The notes beneath the pieces were generated by a model, which was not told the origin of the DNA, searched no databases, and saw nothing but the letters and a program-made list of their open reading frames with translations. This document shows, piece after piece, positions 1-7,816 of a stretch of DNA of 64,000 nt. How positions within the stretch are numbered: position 1 is the stretch's first letter; each line of letters starts with the position of its first letter. The stretch spans positions 532,501-596,500 of the forward strand of contig NZ_CP120742.1 of the NCBI RefSeq assembly GCF_029581275.1. The letters are read 5' to 3'. A program made the position numbers and the translations under genes. The DNA is from Micromonospora sp. WMMD1155 (GTDB lineage Bacteria; Actinomycetota; Actinomycetes; Mycobacteriales; Micromonosporaceae).

Positions 1-39
1 TGGTCAGCCCTCTCCGACGCCTCGGCCCTCCGACGCCTC

Positions 40-73
40 GCCCCTCGATCACGTGGTTGCGTGGTCGAGGGGC
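40..73. terminator. GC-rich hairpin, probable terminator
   Basis: A 14-bp inverted repeat (40-53 with 60-73, one mismatch) closes over a 6-nt loop. No U tract follows, which is common in high-GC actinobacteria. It would end transcription of a gene lying to the left of the window. Confidence 0.5.
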
Positions 74-117
74 CGCGTGGCCGGGGCCGAGTGGTCCACG
101 GGGGTGGCGGGCCCTGT

Positions 118-214
118 GGAGCTGATGTCGTAAACGAATCGCAGTGTGTTCGTCGGTTTGGTCGCGGTTCATCGCGGGGTGATCGCCGGTTGATGTCGCA
201 GACGATTCAGCTCC
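118..214. repeat. 97-bp element with 8-bp inverted ends and internal direct repeat
   Basis: The ends GGAGCTGA (118-125) and TCAGCTCC (207-214) are perfect inverted repeats. Inside them TGATGTCG occurs twice in the same direction, at 123-130 and 191-198, each followed by a similar ACGAATC/ACGATTC block. The layout suggests a small dispersed element, but only one copy is in this window, so membership of a family is inference. Confidence 0.35.
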
Positions 215-320
215 ATACGGCGGCCGCAGCGACCCCGGGGGGCGAAGGCGACCAGTGGGGCGGGCGGGTGAAATCGGCTCGCGTGCTCGCGGGGTTCGGG
301 GCGATGATCTCGGGGTGAAG

Positions 321-1202
321 ATGCACGCGGATCAGGTCGACGTGGCGGTGGACGTGGTCGCCGCGCTGGTGGCCGAGCAGTTTCCCCGGTGGCGGGGTCT
401 GCCGCTGCGTCCACTCGCCTCGACCGGCACGGTGAACGCCCTGTTCCGGCTCGGCACGGAGATCGTGCTGCGCTTTCCCCTGCGGCCCAGCGCCGATCCG
501 GCAGTGCGCGCCGAGCTCGAACGGGAGCAGGAGCACGCGAGGATGCTCGCCACGCGTCTACCGGTCGCCGTGCCCGAACCGCTCGGCCTCGGCGGCCCGG
601 GCGGGGGTTACCCCGGACCGTGGACGGTGTACCGCTGGATCGCCGGCGAGCCGATCCACCCCGGCCGGATCGACGACCTGGACGGCTTCGCGCGTGACCT
701 GGCCGGCGTCGTGACCGCCCTGCGGACAATCGACACCGACGGTTGGGTCTGGTACGGGTCGGGTCGGGGTGGCCCGCTGGCCACGCAGGACGCCGGGGTG
801 CGGATGGCCCTCTCCGTCAGCGGCGCGCTCACCGACACCGCTCGGCTGACCCAGGTGTGGGACCGCTGCCGCGACGTCCCGCGCCACGACACCGACGGGT
901 GGATCCACGCTGACCTGATGCCGGGCAACCTATTGGTCCGGGACGGTCGACTGGCTGCCGTCATCGACCTGGAGACGGTCACGGTGGGCGACCCGGCGGT
1001 GGACCTGATGCCGGCGTGGAACTTGTTCGACGCCGGGTCACGGGAGACGTACCGGCGGGCGTTGGACGTGGACGACGCGACCTGGGAGCGCGGGCGCGGC
1101 TGGGCGCTGGGGCAGGCGATCAACGCGCTTCCGTACTACGTCCAGACAAATCCGGTGATGGCCGCGATCGCCCGGCGCACACTGCGGGCCGTACTCGAGT
1201 AG
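321..1202 (+). CDS. Aminoglycoside phosphotransferase-family kinase
   Basis: This 293-residue protein has the APH/choline-kinase fold. The catalytic loop HADLMPGN is at residues 196-203 (H196, D198, N203) and the metal-binding aspartate is at 216 in VIDLE. Residues around 38-52 form the first nucleotide-binding strands. The start at 321 follows GGGGTGAAG; an upstream in-frame start at 255 would add 22 residues unlike the family. Such kinases phosphorylate aminoglycosides, macrolides, homoserine or other small alcohols, and the substrate cannot be read from the sequence. Nothing nearby suggests an antibiotic cluster, so a resistance role is only a possibility. Confidence 0.85.
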   Translation: MHADQVDVAVDVVAALVAEQFPRWRGLPLRPLASTGTVNALFRLGTEIVLRFPLRPSADPAVRAELEREQEHARMLATRLPVAVPEPLGLGGPGGGYPGPWTVYRWIAGEPIHPGRIDDLDGFARDLAGVVTALRTIDTDGWVWYGSGRGGPLATQDAGVRMALSVSGALTDTARLTQVWDRCRDVPRHDTDGWIHADLMPGNLLVRDGRLAAVIDLETVTVGDPAVDLMPAWNLFDAGSRETYRRALDVDDATWERGRGWALGQAINALPYYVQTNPVMAAIARRTLRAVLE

Positions 1203-1212
1203 GCCCGTCGCG

Positions 1213-1218
1213 TACCGT
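1213..1218 (+). promoter_or_regulatory. -10 element, leaderless promoter of the 1226 gene
   Basis: TACCGT lies 7 nt before the GTG at 1226 and no Shine-Dalgarno sequence is present. This layout recurs at five other genes in the window and suggests a leaderless mRNA. Confidence 0.5.
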
Positions 1219-1225
1219 CGACGCC

Positions 1226-1651
1226 GTGAGTGAGCCCGACGGCCGGACGTGGCGGGACCAGCAGCGGCAGGCGGTGCGCGCGCACGCCGACGCCGACGCG
1301 CGGCGGCGGGCCGTCGAGCAGGCCGAGGCGGCGAAGCTGGTGGCCTGGTTCGTGGCCGAGGCCACCCGGCGCGGGCTGCCTCCCACCCGCCTGGTCGCGC
1401 GCGGTTACGACGGCCGTGGGCGCTACCGGACCAGGCTGACCGGGTGGTACGTCGACCGGGCCGAGACCCGGGCGGTGGATGTGGACGGCCGGTTCCACCT
1501 GTTGAACGTCTCGGGCGGCCTGCGGGCCCGCCTGTTCGGCGTCGATCCGCAGCCCAGCCCGGCGCCGTTGGTCGTCGGGGCGGGTGGCCGCGACGGAGAG
1601 TCGATCCCGTTGCGGACGCTGCTCAGCCGCCTGTTAGACGACGAGGCTTGA
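1226..1651 (+). CDS. Small conserved protein of unknown function
   Basis: The protein has 141 residues, and the GTG start sits 23 bases after the kinase gene. An N-terminal helix rich in Ala, Arg and Glu (about 10-45) carries AKLVAWFVAEATRRG and is followed by a compact region with GRYRTRLTGWYVDR and VDVDGRFHLLNV, which looks like a small beta-rich domain. No catalytic motif, signal peptide or membrane segment is visible. The composition matches neighbouring genes, so it is unlikely to be recently acquired. I do not recognise a named family. Confidence 0.75.
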   Translation: MSEPDGRTWRDQQRQAVRAHADADARRRAVEQAEAAKLVAWFVAEATRRGLPPTRLVARGYDGRGRYRTRLTGWYVDRAETRAVDVDGRFHLLNVSGGLRARLFGVDPQPSPAPLVVGAGGRDGESIPLRTLLSRLLDDEA

Positions 1652-2038
1652 CAGGCCCCACCAACGGGTCCACCGCACTGCGCGGGTGAGTAGCTCGGCC
1701 AGGACGATCAGGCCGCCGGCGGGCGGCCACCCCTGGATCCGCCCCGCCCTGCACGAGTGCCTGGGTGGTCCTGGGACCAGGGCTGCCGAACTGCCTCGAC
1801 GGCAGTGAAGGCACTTGGCGCTGCGCGCTGCACACCGAATATGGGTAACAGTCGTTTGTCCATAGTAGCGACCTCATATGATTGATTCATCCCGGTATGA
1901 CCGGTTCAACCCGAAGGTTCGAGTGGTGAATCTCGTACACATTGAAGAGAATCCTCGGCGCGTGGCGGGCAGCACCCGACCGGGGACGGCACCCTTCAGC
2001 GTCACCCGCACCCGCCTCGACCCGGCCGGAACCGCAGC
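1652..2038. other. Intergenic region before the polysaccharide cluster
   Basis: No gene is supported here. From about 1840 to 1950 base composition drops to nearly balanced, unlike the GC-rich surroundings, which is typical of a promoter and leader region. A promoter for the polysaccharide genes probably lies here, but no clear -35/-10 pair stands out. The long untranslated stretch before 2039 could hold a regulatory leader. Confidence 0.5.
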
Positions 2039-3076
2039 ATGACGAGCCTTCCGCTCGCCGGAGGCATCCTGCTCGCGCTCGTGGTCGGCAGCCTGCTGCA
2101 GCCATTGATCCTTCGCCTACTGAGAGCGGCCGCCGTTCTCGACGTACCGTCCGAGCGTTCCTCGCACAGCACACCGATCCCGCGGGGCGGTGGCGTGGGC
2201 GTCGCCGTGGCGGCAGGGCTCGCACTCGTGCTGAACGAGCACGCGCGATCCATCGCCGTACCGCTGCTCTTCTTCGGGGCGATCGGGCTTTTGGAAGACC
2301 TCCGGGGTGCGCCGATCCGCCTCCGTCTGCTCCTGCAGTTGCTCGCCGGCGTGGCCACGGGGCTGGTCCTGGTGCCCGGCGGGCAGGCGACGTCCGTCCA
2401 CGTGCTTCTCGTCCTCGCGCTGGCCACGTGGCTTGCCGCGTACGTAAACGCCTTCAACTTCATGGACGGCATCAACGGCATCTCGGCCGTGCACGCGATC
2501 CTCGGCGGAGCGGTGTACGCGGTGCTCGGCGTACTCATGGACCTTCCGCTCCTCACCGCGGCCGGCACCCTGATCGCCGCCGCGTCCCTGACGTTCCTGC
2601 CCTGGAACGCCTGGGTCGCCAAGGTCTTCCTCGGTGATGTCGGGTCGTACGCCCTGGGCGGCGCGCTCAGCACGATCGCCGCGTACGCCATCGTTCGCGG
2701 CACGCCGCCGGAGGCAGCCGCGGCGCCACTGGCCCTTTATCTCGCCGACACGGGTTGGACGCTCCTGCGCCGCATCAGCAAGGGCGAAGCCTGGTATCGC
2801 CCCCACCGGAACCATGCCTATCAGCGACTGACGGACGCCGGGTGGTCACATCAGCGGGTCACCGTGGTCACCGCCGTGACCGGGGCAGCCGTGGCCGGCT
2901 GCCTGGTCGCCGCGTCCTTCAACGGACCGCTCGCCCGCGCCGCGCTGGATGCCACGGCCCTCGCCATACTCGCCGCCTACCTCGCTGCCCCCGCCTGGCT
3001 CGCCGTTCAGCGGGCCAAGCCATCGCCAGAAGGAAGAACGATCCATGCCAGAACTGTCAGCTCAACTAGCCGGTGA
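2039..3076 (+). CDS. Polyprenyl-phosphate sugar-1-phosphate transferase (WecA/WbpL/MraY family)
   Basis: This 345-residue multi-pass membrane protein should transfer a HexNAc-1-phosphate from a UDP-sugar to undecaprenyl phosphate, starting the repeat unit on the inner membrane face. Family motifs appear in order: DVPSERSSHSTPIPRGGG (35-52), the acidic pair in GLLEDL (83-88), NAFNFMDGINGISAVH (137-152), FLGDVGS (197-203) and a later RPHRNHAYQRL loop like the HIHH region of WecA and WbpL. That last loop resembles WbpL-type enzymes more than MraY. The next gene starts inside its 3' end (32-bp overlap), so the two are translationally coupled. The partner reductase suggests QuiNAc or FucNAc as the first sugar. 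Confidence 0.88.
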   Translation: MTSLPLAGGILLALVVGSLLQPLILRLLRAAAVLDVPSERSSHSTPIPRGGGVGVAVAAGLALVLNEHARSIAVPLLFFGAIGLLEDLRGAPIRLRLLLQLLAGVATGLVLVPGGQATSVHVLLVLALATWLAAYVNAFNFMDGINGISAVHAILGGAVYAVLGVLMDLPLLTAAGTLIAAASLTFLPWNAWVAKVFLGDVGSYALGGALSTIAAYAIVRGTPPEAAAAPLALYLADTGWTLLRRISKGEAWYRPHRNHAYQRLTDAGWSHQRVTVVTAVTGAAVAGCLVAASFNGPLARAALDATALAILAAYLAAPAWLAVQRAKPSPEGRTIHARTVSSTSR

Positions 3077-4145
3077 GCCGACCGGCCCCGGGGACCGGCC
3101 GGTGAAGAAGGTCGCGGTGCTGGGCAGCAGCGGCTTCGTCGGCCGCGCGGTTGTCGCCGAGCTGCGCAGCAGGGAGGCCGAGGTTCACCTCGTCTCCGCA
3201 CCGCGCCTGTCGTGGCCAGTAACCGAGTCACTCCGGAGCAATTCGGTGCCGGCGGATCTCCAGCGGAACGTCGTCGACGCCCTCGCCGCGCAGCTCGACG
3301 GCGCTCACGTCGTGATCAACACGGCCGGGCTGCCGAACGGATCCGCACCGGACAGCGCGGAGCTGTACGGAGGAAACGCGCTGCTGCCCACCCTCGTCGC
3401 CCGAGCCAGCGCCCTGGTCAACGCCGACCGGCTGGTCCACGTCAGCTCGGCGGCAGCGCAGGGAGCGATGGATCTCGACGAGACATCGCGGACGATGCCC
3501 TTCTCGCCGTACTCCCGCTCGAAGGCGGTCGGCGAACGCCTGCTGCAGCGCGAGGACTGCATCGACACGGTCATCTACCGGTCGACCTGGGTCCACGACG
3601 TTGCTCGGCCGAATACCCGGGCGCTCATCCGGCTCGCACAGTCGCGGATGAGCTGCGTCGCCGGGGACGGCACCGCGCCGACACCTCAGGTCCTCATCGA
3701 CGACGTCGCCGCGGCAATCACCCACCTCGGGCTCGTCGACGGCCCGGTGCCGCCCATCGTGCTCCAGCCCCACAACGGGATGACGACAGGGCTGCTGCTG
3801 CGCCTGCTCGGTGGCCGCGAGCCACTGCACCTCCCACCACTGATGGCGCGGTATGCGACGCGCTGCGTCACCGCGTACGGGCGGACGAGTCTGACCGCCA
3901 ATGCACACGCCCGTCGGGTGGACATGCTGCTGTTCGGCAAGCGGCAGACGCCGGGCTGGCTGGCCGAACAAGGGCTGGTGCCCAGACTGCGCCCCGAGGC
4001 GTGGGAGCGGCTGAGAACGGCCGGCGCCCACCCGACATCCGCATCGACGCCGAACGTCGAAGCTGTGGCGCGGCCACGAACAGGTGACCCGCAACCGGTC
4101 GAGACGAGCGGAGTGGACGCGGCCCACCGGTTCCTGACGAAGTAG
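3045..4145 (+). CDS. NAD-dependent sugar epimerase/reductase, WbpV-like
   Basis: A 366-residue extended short-chain dehydrogenase. The Rossmann motif VLGSSGFVG is at about 18-26, and the catalytic YxxxK is in PYSRSKAVGE near residue 160. ATG 3045 is preceded by AGAAGGAAG and overlaps the preceding transferase gene. In Pseudomonas a WbpV reductase acts with a WbpM dehydratase to make UDP-QuiNAc for a WbpL transferase; all three types occur here within 6 kb, so reduction of a UDP-4-keto-6-deoxy-HexNAc is the favoured role. That reaction is inferred from context. The last 40 residues are Pro/Thr-rich and probably disordered. Confidence 0.78.
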   Translation: MPELSAQLAGEPTGPGDRPVKKVAVLGSSGFVGRAVVAELRSREAEVHLVSAPRLSWPVTESLRSNSVPADLQRNVVDALAAQLDGAHVVINTAGLPNGSAPDSAELYGGNALLPTLVARASALVNADRLVHVSSAAAQGAMDLDETSRTMPFSPYSRSKAVGERLLQREDCIDTVIYRSTWVHDVARPNTRALIRLAQSRMSCVAGDGTAPTPQVLIDDVAAAITHLGLVDGPVPPIVLQPHNGMTTGLLLRLLGGREPLHLPPLMARYATRCVTAYGRTSLTANAHARRVDMLLFGKRQTPGWLAEQGLVPRLRPEAWERLRTAGAHPTSASTPNVEAVARPRTGDPQPVETSGVDAAHRFLTK

Positions 4146-4171
4146 CTCCGCACCTAACAGGAAGGCTCTCC

Positions 4172-4249
4172 ATGACTCTCGCCCCCGTGTCAGGCTCGAC
4201 TGGCCTGATCGGTTCCTTGGCTGCTCCGGCTGCGGTGACAGCGCGGTGA
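4172..4249 (+). CDS. 25-residue leader peptide ORF coupled to the WbuB-like gene
   Basis: ATG 4172 is preceded by AACAGGAAGG, a good ribosome binding site, and the frame reads 25 codons to TGA 4247-4249. The following glycosyltransferase begins at GTG 4246, so stop and start share GTGA. That downstream GTG has no convincing ribosome binding site of its own, so coupling through this small ORF is the simplest explanation. The peptide is small and hydrophobic (Ala, Gly, Leu, Val), with no attenuator-like run of one amino acid. It may be only a translational entry point. It is too short for routine gene finders. Confidence 0.5.
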   Translation: MTLAPVSGSTGLIGSLAAPAAVTAR

Positions 4250-5496
4250 GAATCGGGATCATCACCCAGTGGTACGACCCGGAGGGGGGCTCCGCCGTCC
4301 TCCCGGGAATCATCAGCCGATCGCTCGTCGCACTCGGCCACGAGGTGCACGTGCTCACCGGCTTCCCCAACTATCCCTCCGGTCGACTGTCTCCGGGCTA
4401 CCGCGTGCGCCCGTACCGGTTCGAGATGATGAACGGCGTCTCGGTGCACCGGGTGCCGCTGGTGCCCAGCCACGACCGGTCGGCTGTCGGACGAGCTGCC
4501 AACTATCTCAGCTTCGCGGCCTCCGCGGCGGCCCGGCTGGACCTACTCCGCAAGGTCGACGTGTGGCTCGTCTACTCGTCACCGGCGACGGTGACGCTGC
4601 CCGCGATGATGGCCCGCCGGTTGCACGGACGCCCGTACGTGATCCTCATGGAGGACCTCTGGCCGGACACCCTGGCGGAGAGCGACTACGTCCGTCCCGG
4701 ACGCCGCACCGACCTGATCGTCCGGATGCTCAACCGGTTCTGCGACGCGGCGCACCGGGGCGCATCATCGGTGGCCGTCACCGCCCCCGGCATGGCCGAC
4801 ATCCTGACCAGCCGCGGAGTTCCTCGGGACAAGATCTCGGTCGTCTACAACTGGGTCGACGAGCGTCTCTTCCGCCCGCGGACACCTGATCCGCAGTTGA
4901 TGGCAACCCTCGGGCTGGAGGGTTTCGTCGTCATGTACGCCGGGAGCATGGGCAACCTCCAAGGGCTCGATGTCGCCGTCGACGCGCTGGAGCATCTCGC
5001 CGACATCCCGGACCTGAGGCTCGTATTCGCCGGCAGTGGCGTTGAAGAACGACGGCTTCGCGAGTCTGCCGCACGGTACGCCCCCGGCCGGGTGGTCTTC
5101 CTCGGCCAGCAGCCGATCGAGCGGATGGTCGAACTGATGCCACTCGGGGACGTCCAGTTGATCTCCCTTCGCGACCAGCCCTTCCTCCGGTCGATCATGC
5201 CCAGCAAGGTGCAGAGCACCCTGGCGTGCGGACGTCCCATCGTGGCCGCCCTGGCGGGCGATGCGGCCCGGCTCGTCGACGAGTCCGGTGCCGGATTCGT
5301 CGCTCCTCCCGGTGACCCCTACGCACTCGCCGACGCGATCCGTCGGATGTACGAGTTGGGCGCCGAGAAACGTGAAGAGCTGGGCCGCAGCGGACGGCAG
5401 TTCTACCTGGAACGGCTCTCGGAGCGGGTCGGCAGCGTTGCGCTGGCCCGGCACCTGGAAAAGGCGGTCCAAGACCAGGTTCCGGCCGCTCGCTGA
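4246..5496 (+). CDS. GT4 glycosyltransferase, WbuB-like (probable L-FucNAc transferase)
   Basis: A 416-residue GT-B enzyme. The N-terminal domain opens with RIGIITQWYDPEGG and has the WbuB-style HEVHVLTGFPNYPSG segment. The C-terminal donor domain has VMYAGSMGNLQGLD (about 227-240), FAGSG and the late SKVQSTLACGRPIVA acidic loop region. In E. coli O26 wbuB follows fnlA-fnlB-fnlC, which make UDP-L-FucNAc; the same pathway (capE-capF-capG) lies 2.3 kb downstream here, so addition of L-FucNAc to the lipid-linked primer is likely. GTG 4246 is chosen because it aligns with the family N-terminus and is coupled to the small upstream ORF. Confidence 0.85.
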   Translation: MRIGIITQWYDPEGGSAVLPGIISRSLVALGHEVHVLTGFPNYPSGRLSPGYRVRPYRFEMMNGVSVHRVPLVPSHDRSAVGRAANYLSFAASAAARLDLLRKVDVWLVYSSPATVTLPAMMARRLHGRPYVILMEDLWPDTLAESDYVRPGRRTDLIVRMLNRFCDAAHRGASSVAVTAPGMADILTSRGVPRDKISVVYNWVDERLFRPRTPDPQLMATLGLEGFVVMYAGSMGNLQGLDVAVDALEHLADIPDLRLVFAGSGVEERRLRESAARYAPGRVVFLGQQPIERMVELMPLGDVQLISLRDQPFLRSIMPSKVQSTLACGRPIVAALAGDAARLVDESGAGFVAPPGDPYALADAIRRMYELGAEKREELGRSGRQFYLERLSERVGSVALARHLEKAVQDQVPAAR

Positions 5497-5735
5497 CCAC
5501 TGCCGTAGGCGGCAGCTCAGGTGGTGGCAGCGGTGAACGGAGCCGGTTGGCGGCGGCCTTGAGCCGGACAGCAGCCCGACGCTCTGGGCGGCCGACAGGA
5601 TAGCCGGATCTTAAGCTCAGATAACCCGAAAACGGCCAATAATGCTGCTTCAACCTGTAACAAGGACAAGGAGCCACAAAAGCCCCTTCTGCCGGGCGGC
5701 GGAAGCAGTCGTTAGTCGGGACAGGGAGCCAGTAC
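5497..5735. other. Intergenic region with small hairpin and AT-richer leader
   Basis: A 6-bp hairpin with a 4-nt loop (5500-5515) follows the preceding stop codon closely and may be a weak terminator. From about 5600 to 5680 the sequence is much less GC-rich than its surroundings and probably carries a promoter for the 5736 gene. No clear -35/-10 pair can be fixed by eye. Confidence 0.4.
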
Positions 5736-7610
5736 ATGCCCCAGGACACGGAGCACACGGACCGTTCGGACCAGCGGACCCGACGGGCCAGGGCTCGCCG
5801 GCGCGCCGTCGGATTTCTCGCGGCCGACACCACTGCTTGGGTCGGCGGTCTGGTCGCGGCCGTCTGGACCCGATTCGAGTTCCAGCTCCCTCCGGGCCAA
5901 CTCGGTCGAGCCGCAGCGATCGGAATGGCTGCGGCGATCATGCACGTGGCGGTGGCCGCGTTGCGCCGCCTCTACTCCGGACGACACCCGCTGGGCAGCC
6001 TCCAGGAGGTCCAGGGCGTCGCCGGCACGACCCTCACCACGGCCGGCATCGTGCTGCTCGGCCTGCTGCCGTCCAGCGACCGGCCGGTTCCGGCGAGCAC
6101 CCCGATGGTCGGCGGTGCGCTCGCCCTGCTGCTCATGCTCGGCACCCGGTTCGCGTACCGGCACCGACGTGACCTCGCCATGCGCCCCGATGTCCGGTCG
6201 TCGACTCCGGTGTTGCTGTTCGGGATGGGCGACGCGGGTCAAGGACTGCTCCGGGCCATGCTCAGCGACCCGCGCGGCCGGTACCTGCCGGTCGGCGCGC
6301 TGGACGACGACCCGGACAAGCGTGACCTGCGCATCGGCCGGGTACGCGTGCTGGGCGGTCGCAACGATGTCGTCGCCTCGGTCCGGCGTACCGGTGCCAC
6401 CACCGTCATCTTCTCGGTGGCCAACGCGGACGCCGCGCTGATCCGCCAGATCCGCGAGGCCACCCTCGATGCCGGCGCGGTCTTCAAGGTGCTGCCCCCG
6501 GTGCGGGACCTGGTCGACCACCGAATCACCGTCACCGACGTCCGGGACGTGCAGGTCAGCGACCTGCTCGGCCGCCGGCAGGTGGTCGGCGACCTGCCGC
6601 TGAGCACCAACAGCCTGACCGGCCGACGGGTCCTGGTGACCGGCGCCGGCGGGTCGATCGGATCCGAGCTCTGCCGTCAGGTGATGAAGGCTAACCCGGG
6701 TGAGCTGATGATGCTGGATCGGGACGAGTCGGCCCTGCACGGCCTGCAGATGTCCCTCGCCGGACGGGCCATGCTGGACGGCCCCGAGCTGCTCCTCGCC
6801 GACCTGCGCGACGACGAGGGCATCCGGCGGATCATCCGAGAACGCCGCCCTGAGATCATCTTTCATGCGGCGGCGCTCAAACACCTGACCCTGCTGCAGC
6901 GGCACCCGGGCGAGGCGGTCAAGACCAACGTCTGGGGCACCCTGTCGGTGCTGGATGCCTGCCAGGATGTGGCGAAGTTCGTCAACATCTCCACCGACAA
7001 GGCAGCCAACCCGATCAGCGTCCTCGGCTACTCGAAGCGCATCACCGAACAGTTGACCGCGCACGCCGCCTCCCGATTCCCGGGCACGTTCCTCAGCGTT
7101 CGCTTCGGCAACGTGCTGAGCAGCCGCGGCTCGGTGGTGACGGCCTTCCAGCGGCAGATCGAGGACGGGAAGCCGCTGACCGTCACCCACCCGGACGTCA
7201 CCCGCTATCTGATGACCATTCAAGAGGCCGTCCACCTGGTACTCCAGGCCGCCGAGATCGGCCGAGACGGCGAAGCGCTGGTGCTCGACATGGGCGAACC
7301 GGTACGGATCGTCGACCTGGCGCGTCAGATGGCCGAGCAGGCCGCCAGCTCCGTGCCCATCGTCTACACCGGACTGCGGCCCGGCGAGAAGCTGCACGAG
7401 AACCTGTTCGGGATCGGTGAGGTCGACACCCGACCGTTCCATCCCCTGGTTTCCCACGTGGCCGTGCCGGCGCTCGACCCGATGGAGGTGAGAGGGCTCG
7501 ACCCGTACGACGATTCGGCGAAGATCGTCGAGCACCTCGCGCTGCTCTGCGCCCAGCCGGTCGGCCCGGTGGTGAAGGGCCTGCGGGGCGTACCCCTCCA
7601 GTCGCACTGA
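5736..7610 (+). CDS. Membrane-anchored UDP-HexNAc 4,6-dehydratase (WbpM/PglF/CapD family)
   Basis: A 624-residue protein with about four N-terminal membrane helices (25-140), a first Rossmann-like domain around VLLFGMGDAGQG (159-170), and the catalytic SDR domain with VTGAGGSIGSE (301-311). The active-site region NISTDKAANPISVLGYSKR holds the Asp/Lys and Tyr/Lys pairs of this family. It should convert UDP-GlcNAc to the 4-keto-6-deoxy sugar at the inner membrane. Length and order match full-length WbpM. The start follows ACAGGGAG. With the 3045 reductase it would give UDP-QuiNAc; it is distinct from the soluble CapE encoded at 10071. Confidence 0.88.
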   Translation: MPQDTEHTDRSDQRTRRARARRRAVGFLAADTTAWVGGLVAAVWTRFEFQLPPGQLGRAAAIGMAAAIMHVAVAALRRLYSGRHPLGSLQEVQGVAGTTLTTAGIVLLGLLPSSDRPVPASTPMVGGALALLLMLGTRFAYRHRRDLAMRPDVRSSTPVLLFGMGDAGQGLLRAMLSDPRGRYLPVGALDDDPDKRDLRIGRVRVLGGRNDVVASVRRTGATTVIFSVANADAALIRQIREATLDAGAVFKVLPPVRDLVDHRITVTDVRDVQVSDLLGRRQVVGDLPLSTNSLTGRRVLVTGAGGSIGSELCRQVMKANPGELMMLDRDESALHGLQMSLAGRAMLDGPELLLADLRDDEGIRRIIRERRPEIIFHAAALKHLTLLQRHPGEAVKTNVWGTLSVLDACQDVAKFVNISTDKAANPISVLGYSKRITEQLTAHAASRFPGTFLSVRFGNVLSSRGSVVTAFQRQIEDGKPLTVTHPDVTRYLMTIQEAVHLVLQAAEIGRDGEALVLDMGEPVRIVDLARQMAEQAASSVPIVYTGLRPGEKLHENLFGIGEVDTRPFHPLVSHVAVPALDPMEVRGLDPYDDSAKIVEHLALLCAQPVGPVVKGLRGVPLQSH

Positions 7611-7641
7611 TTTGATCGACCCCGCCGCCACGGCGGGGCTG

Positions 7642-7674
7642 AACGGGGTGACGCCACGCAGGCGTCACCCCGTT
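7642..7674 (+). terminator. Strong hairpin terminator after the WbpM-like gene
   Basis: A perfect 14-bp inverted repeat (7642-7655 with 7661-7674) closes over a 5-nt loop, 31 nt after the stop codon at 7610. The base after it is mixed rather than T-rich. It sits between convergent genes, so it may work in both directions. Confidence 0.8.
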
Positions 7675-7764
7675 CCGTTCGCCCGCAGACGCGTCCCGCT
7701 GTCCCGGTGCACCGGTGCGCGAGGCCCCAGGGCCGGGAGTCCGGCACGGGCCAGGCACACAGAG

Positions 7765-7806
7765 ACCAGGGCTGGCGATCACGGGTCCGTGATTGCCAGC
7801 CCTGGT
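7765..7806 (-). terminator. Hairpin terminator after the capEFG operon
   Basis: An inverted repeat with arms of about 18 bp (one mismatch) spans 7765-7806, only 10 nt beyond the stop of the minus-strand 2-epimerase gene. With the hairpin at 7642 it forms a double barrier between convergent transcripts. Confidence 0.75.
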
Positions 7807-7816
7807 GCCGAGCTGG

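Larger units (their letters stand above)
1..320. other. Non-coding left edge
   Basis: No convincing gene is seen in this stretch. It contains a hairpin (40-73) and a larger repeat-like element (118-214), both listed separately. The reading frames crossing it have no family resemblance and no ribosome binding site. The first real gene starts at 321. Confidence 0.6.

Noticed and set aside
321..1202. Reading the kinase as an antibiotic resistance determinant
   Set aside because: The family is broad and no antibiotic cluster or resistance context is visible.
1905..1935. GGTTCGAGTGG resembling a tRNA T-arm
   Set aside because: No acceptor, D or anticodon arm can be folded around it, so it is not a tRNA.
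5712..7631. 639-residue open frame antisense to the WbpM-like gene
   Set aside because: It mirrors the real gene almost end to end and has no recognisable domain.
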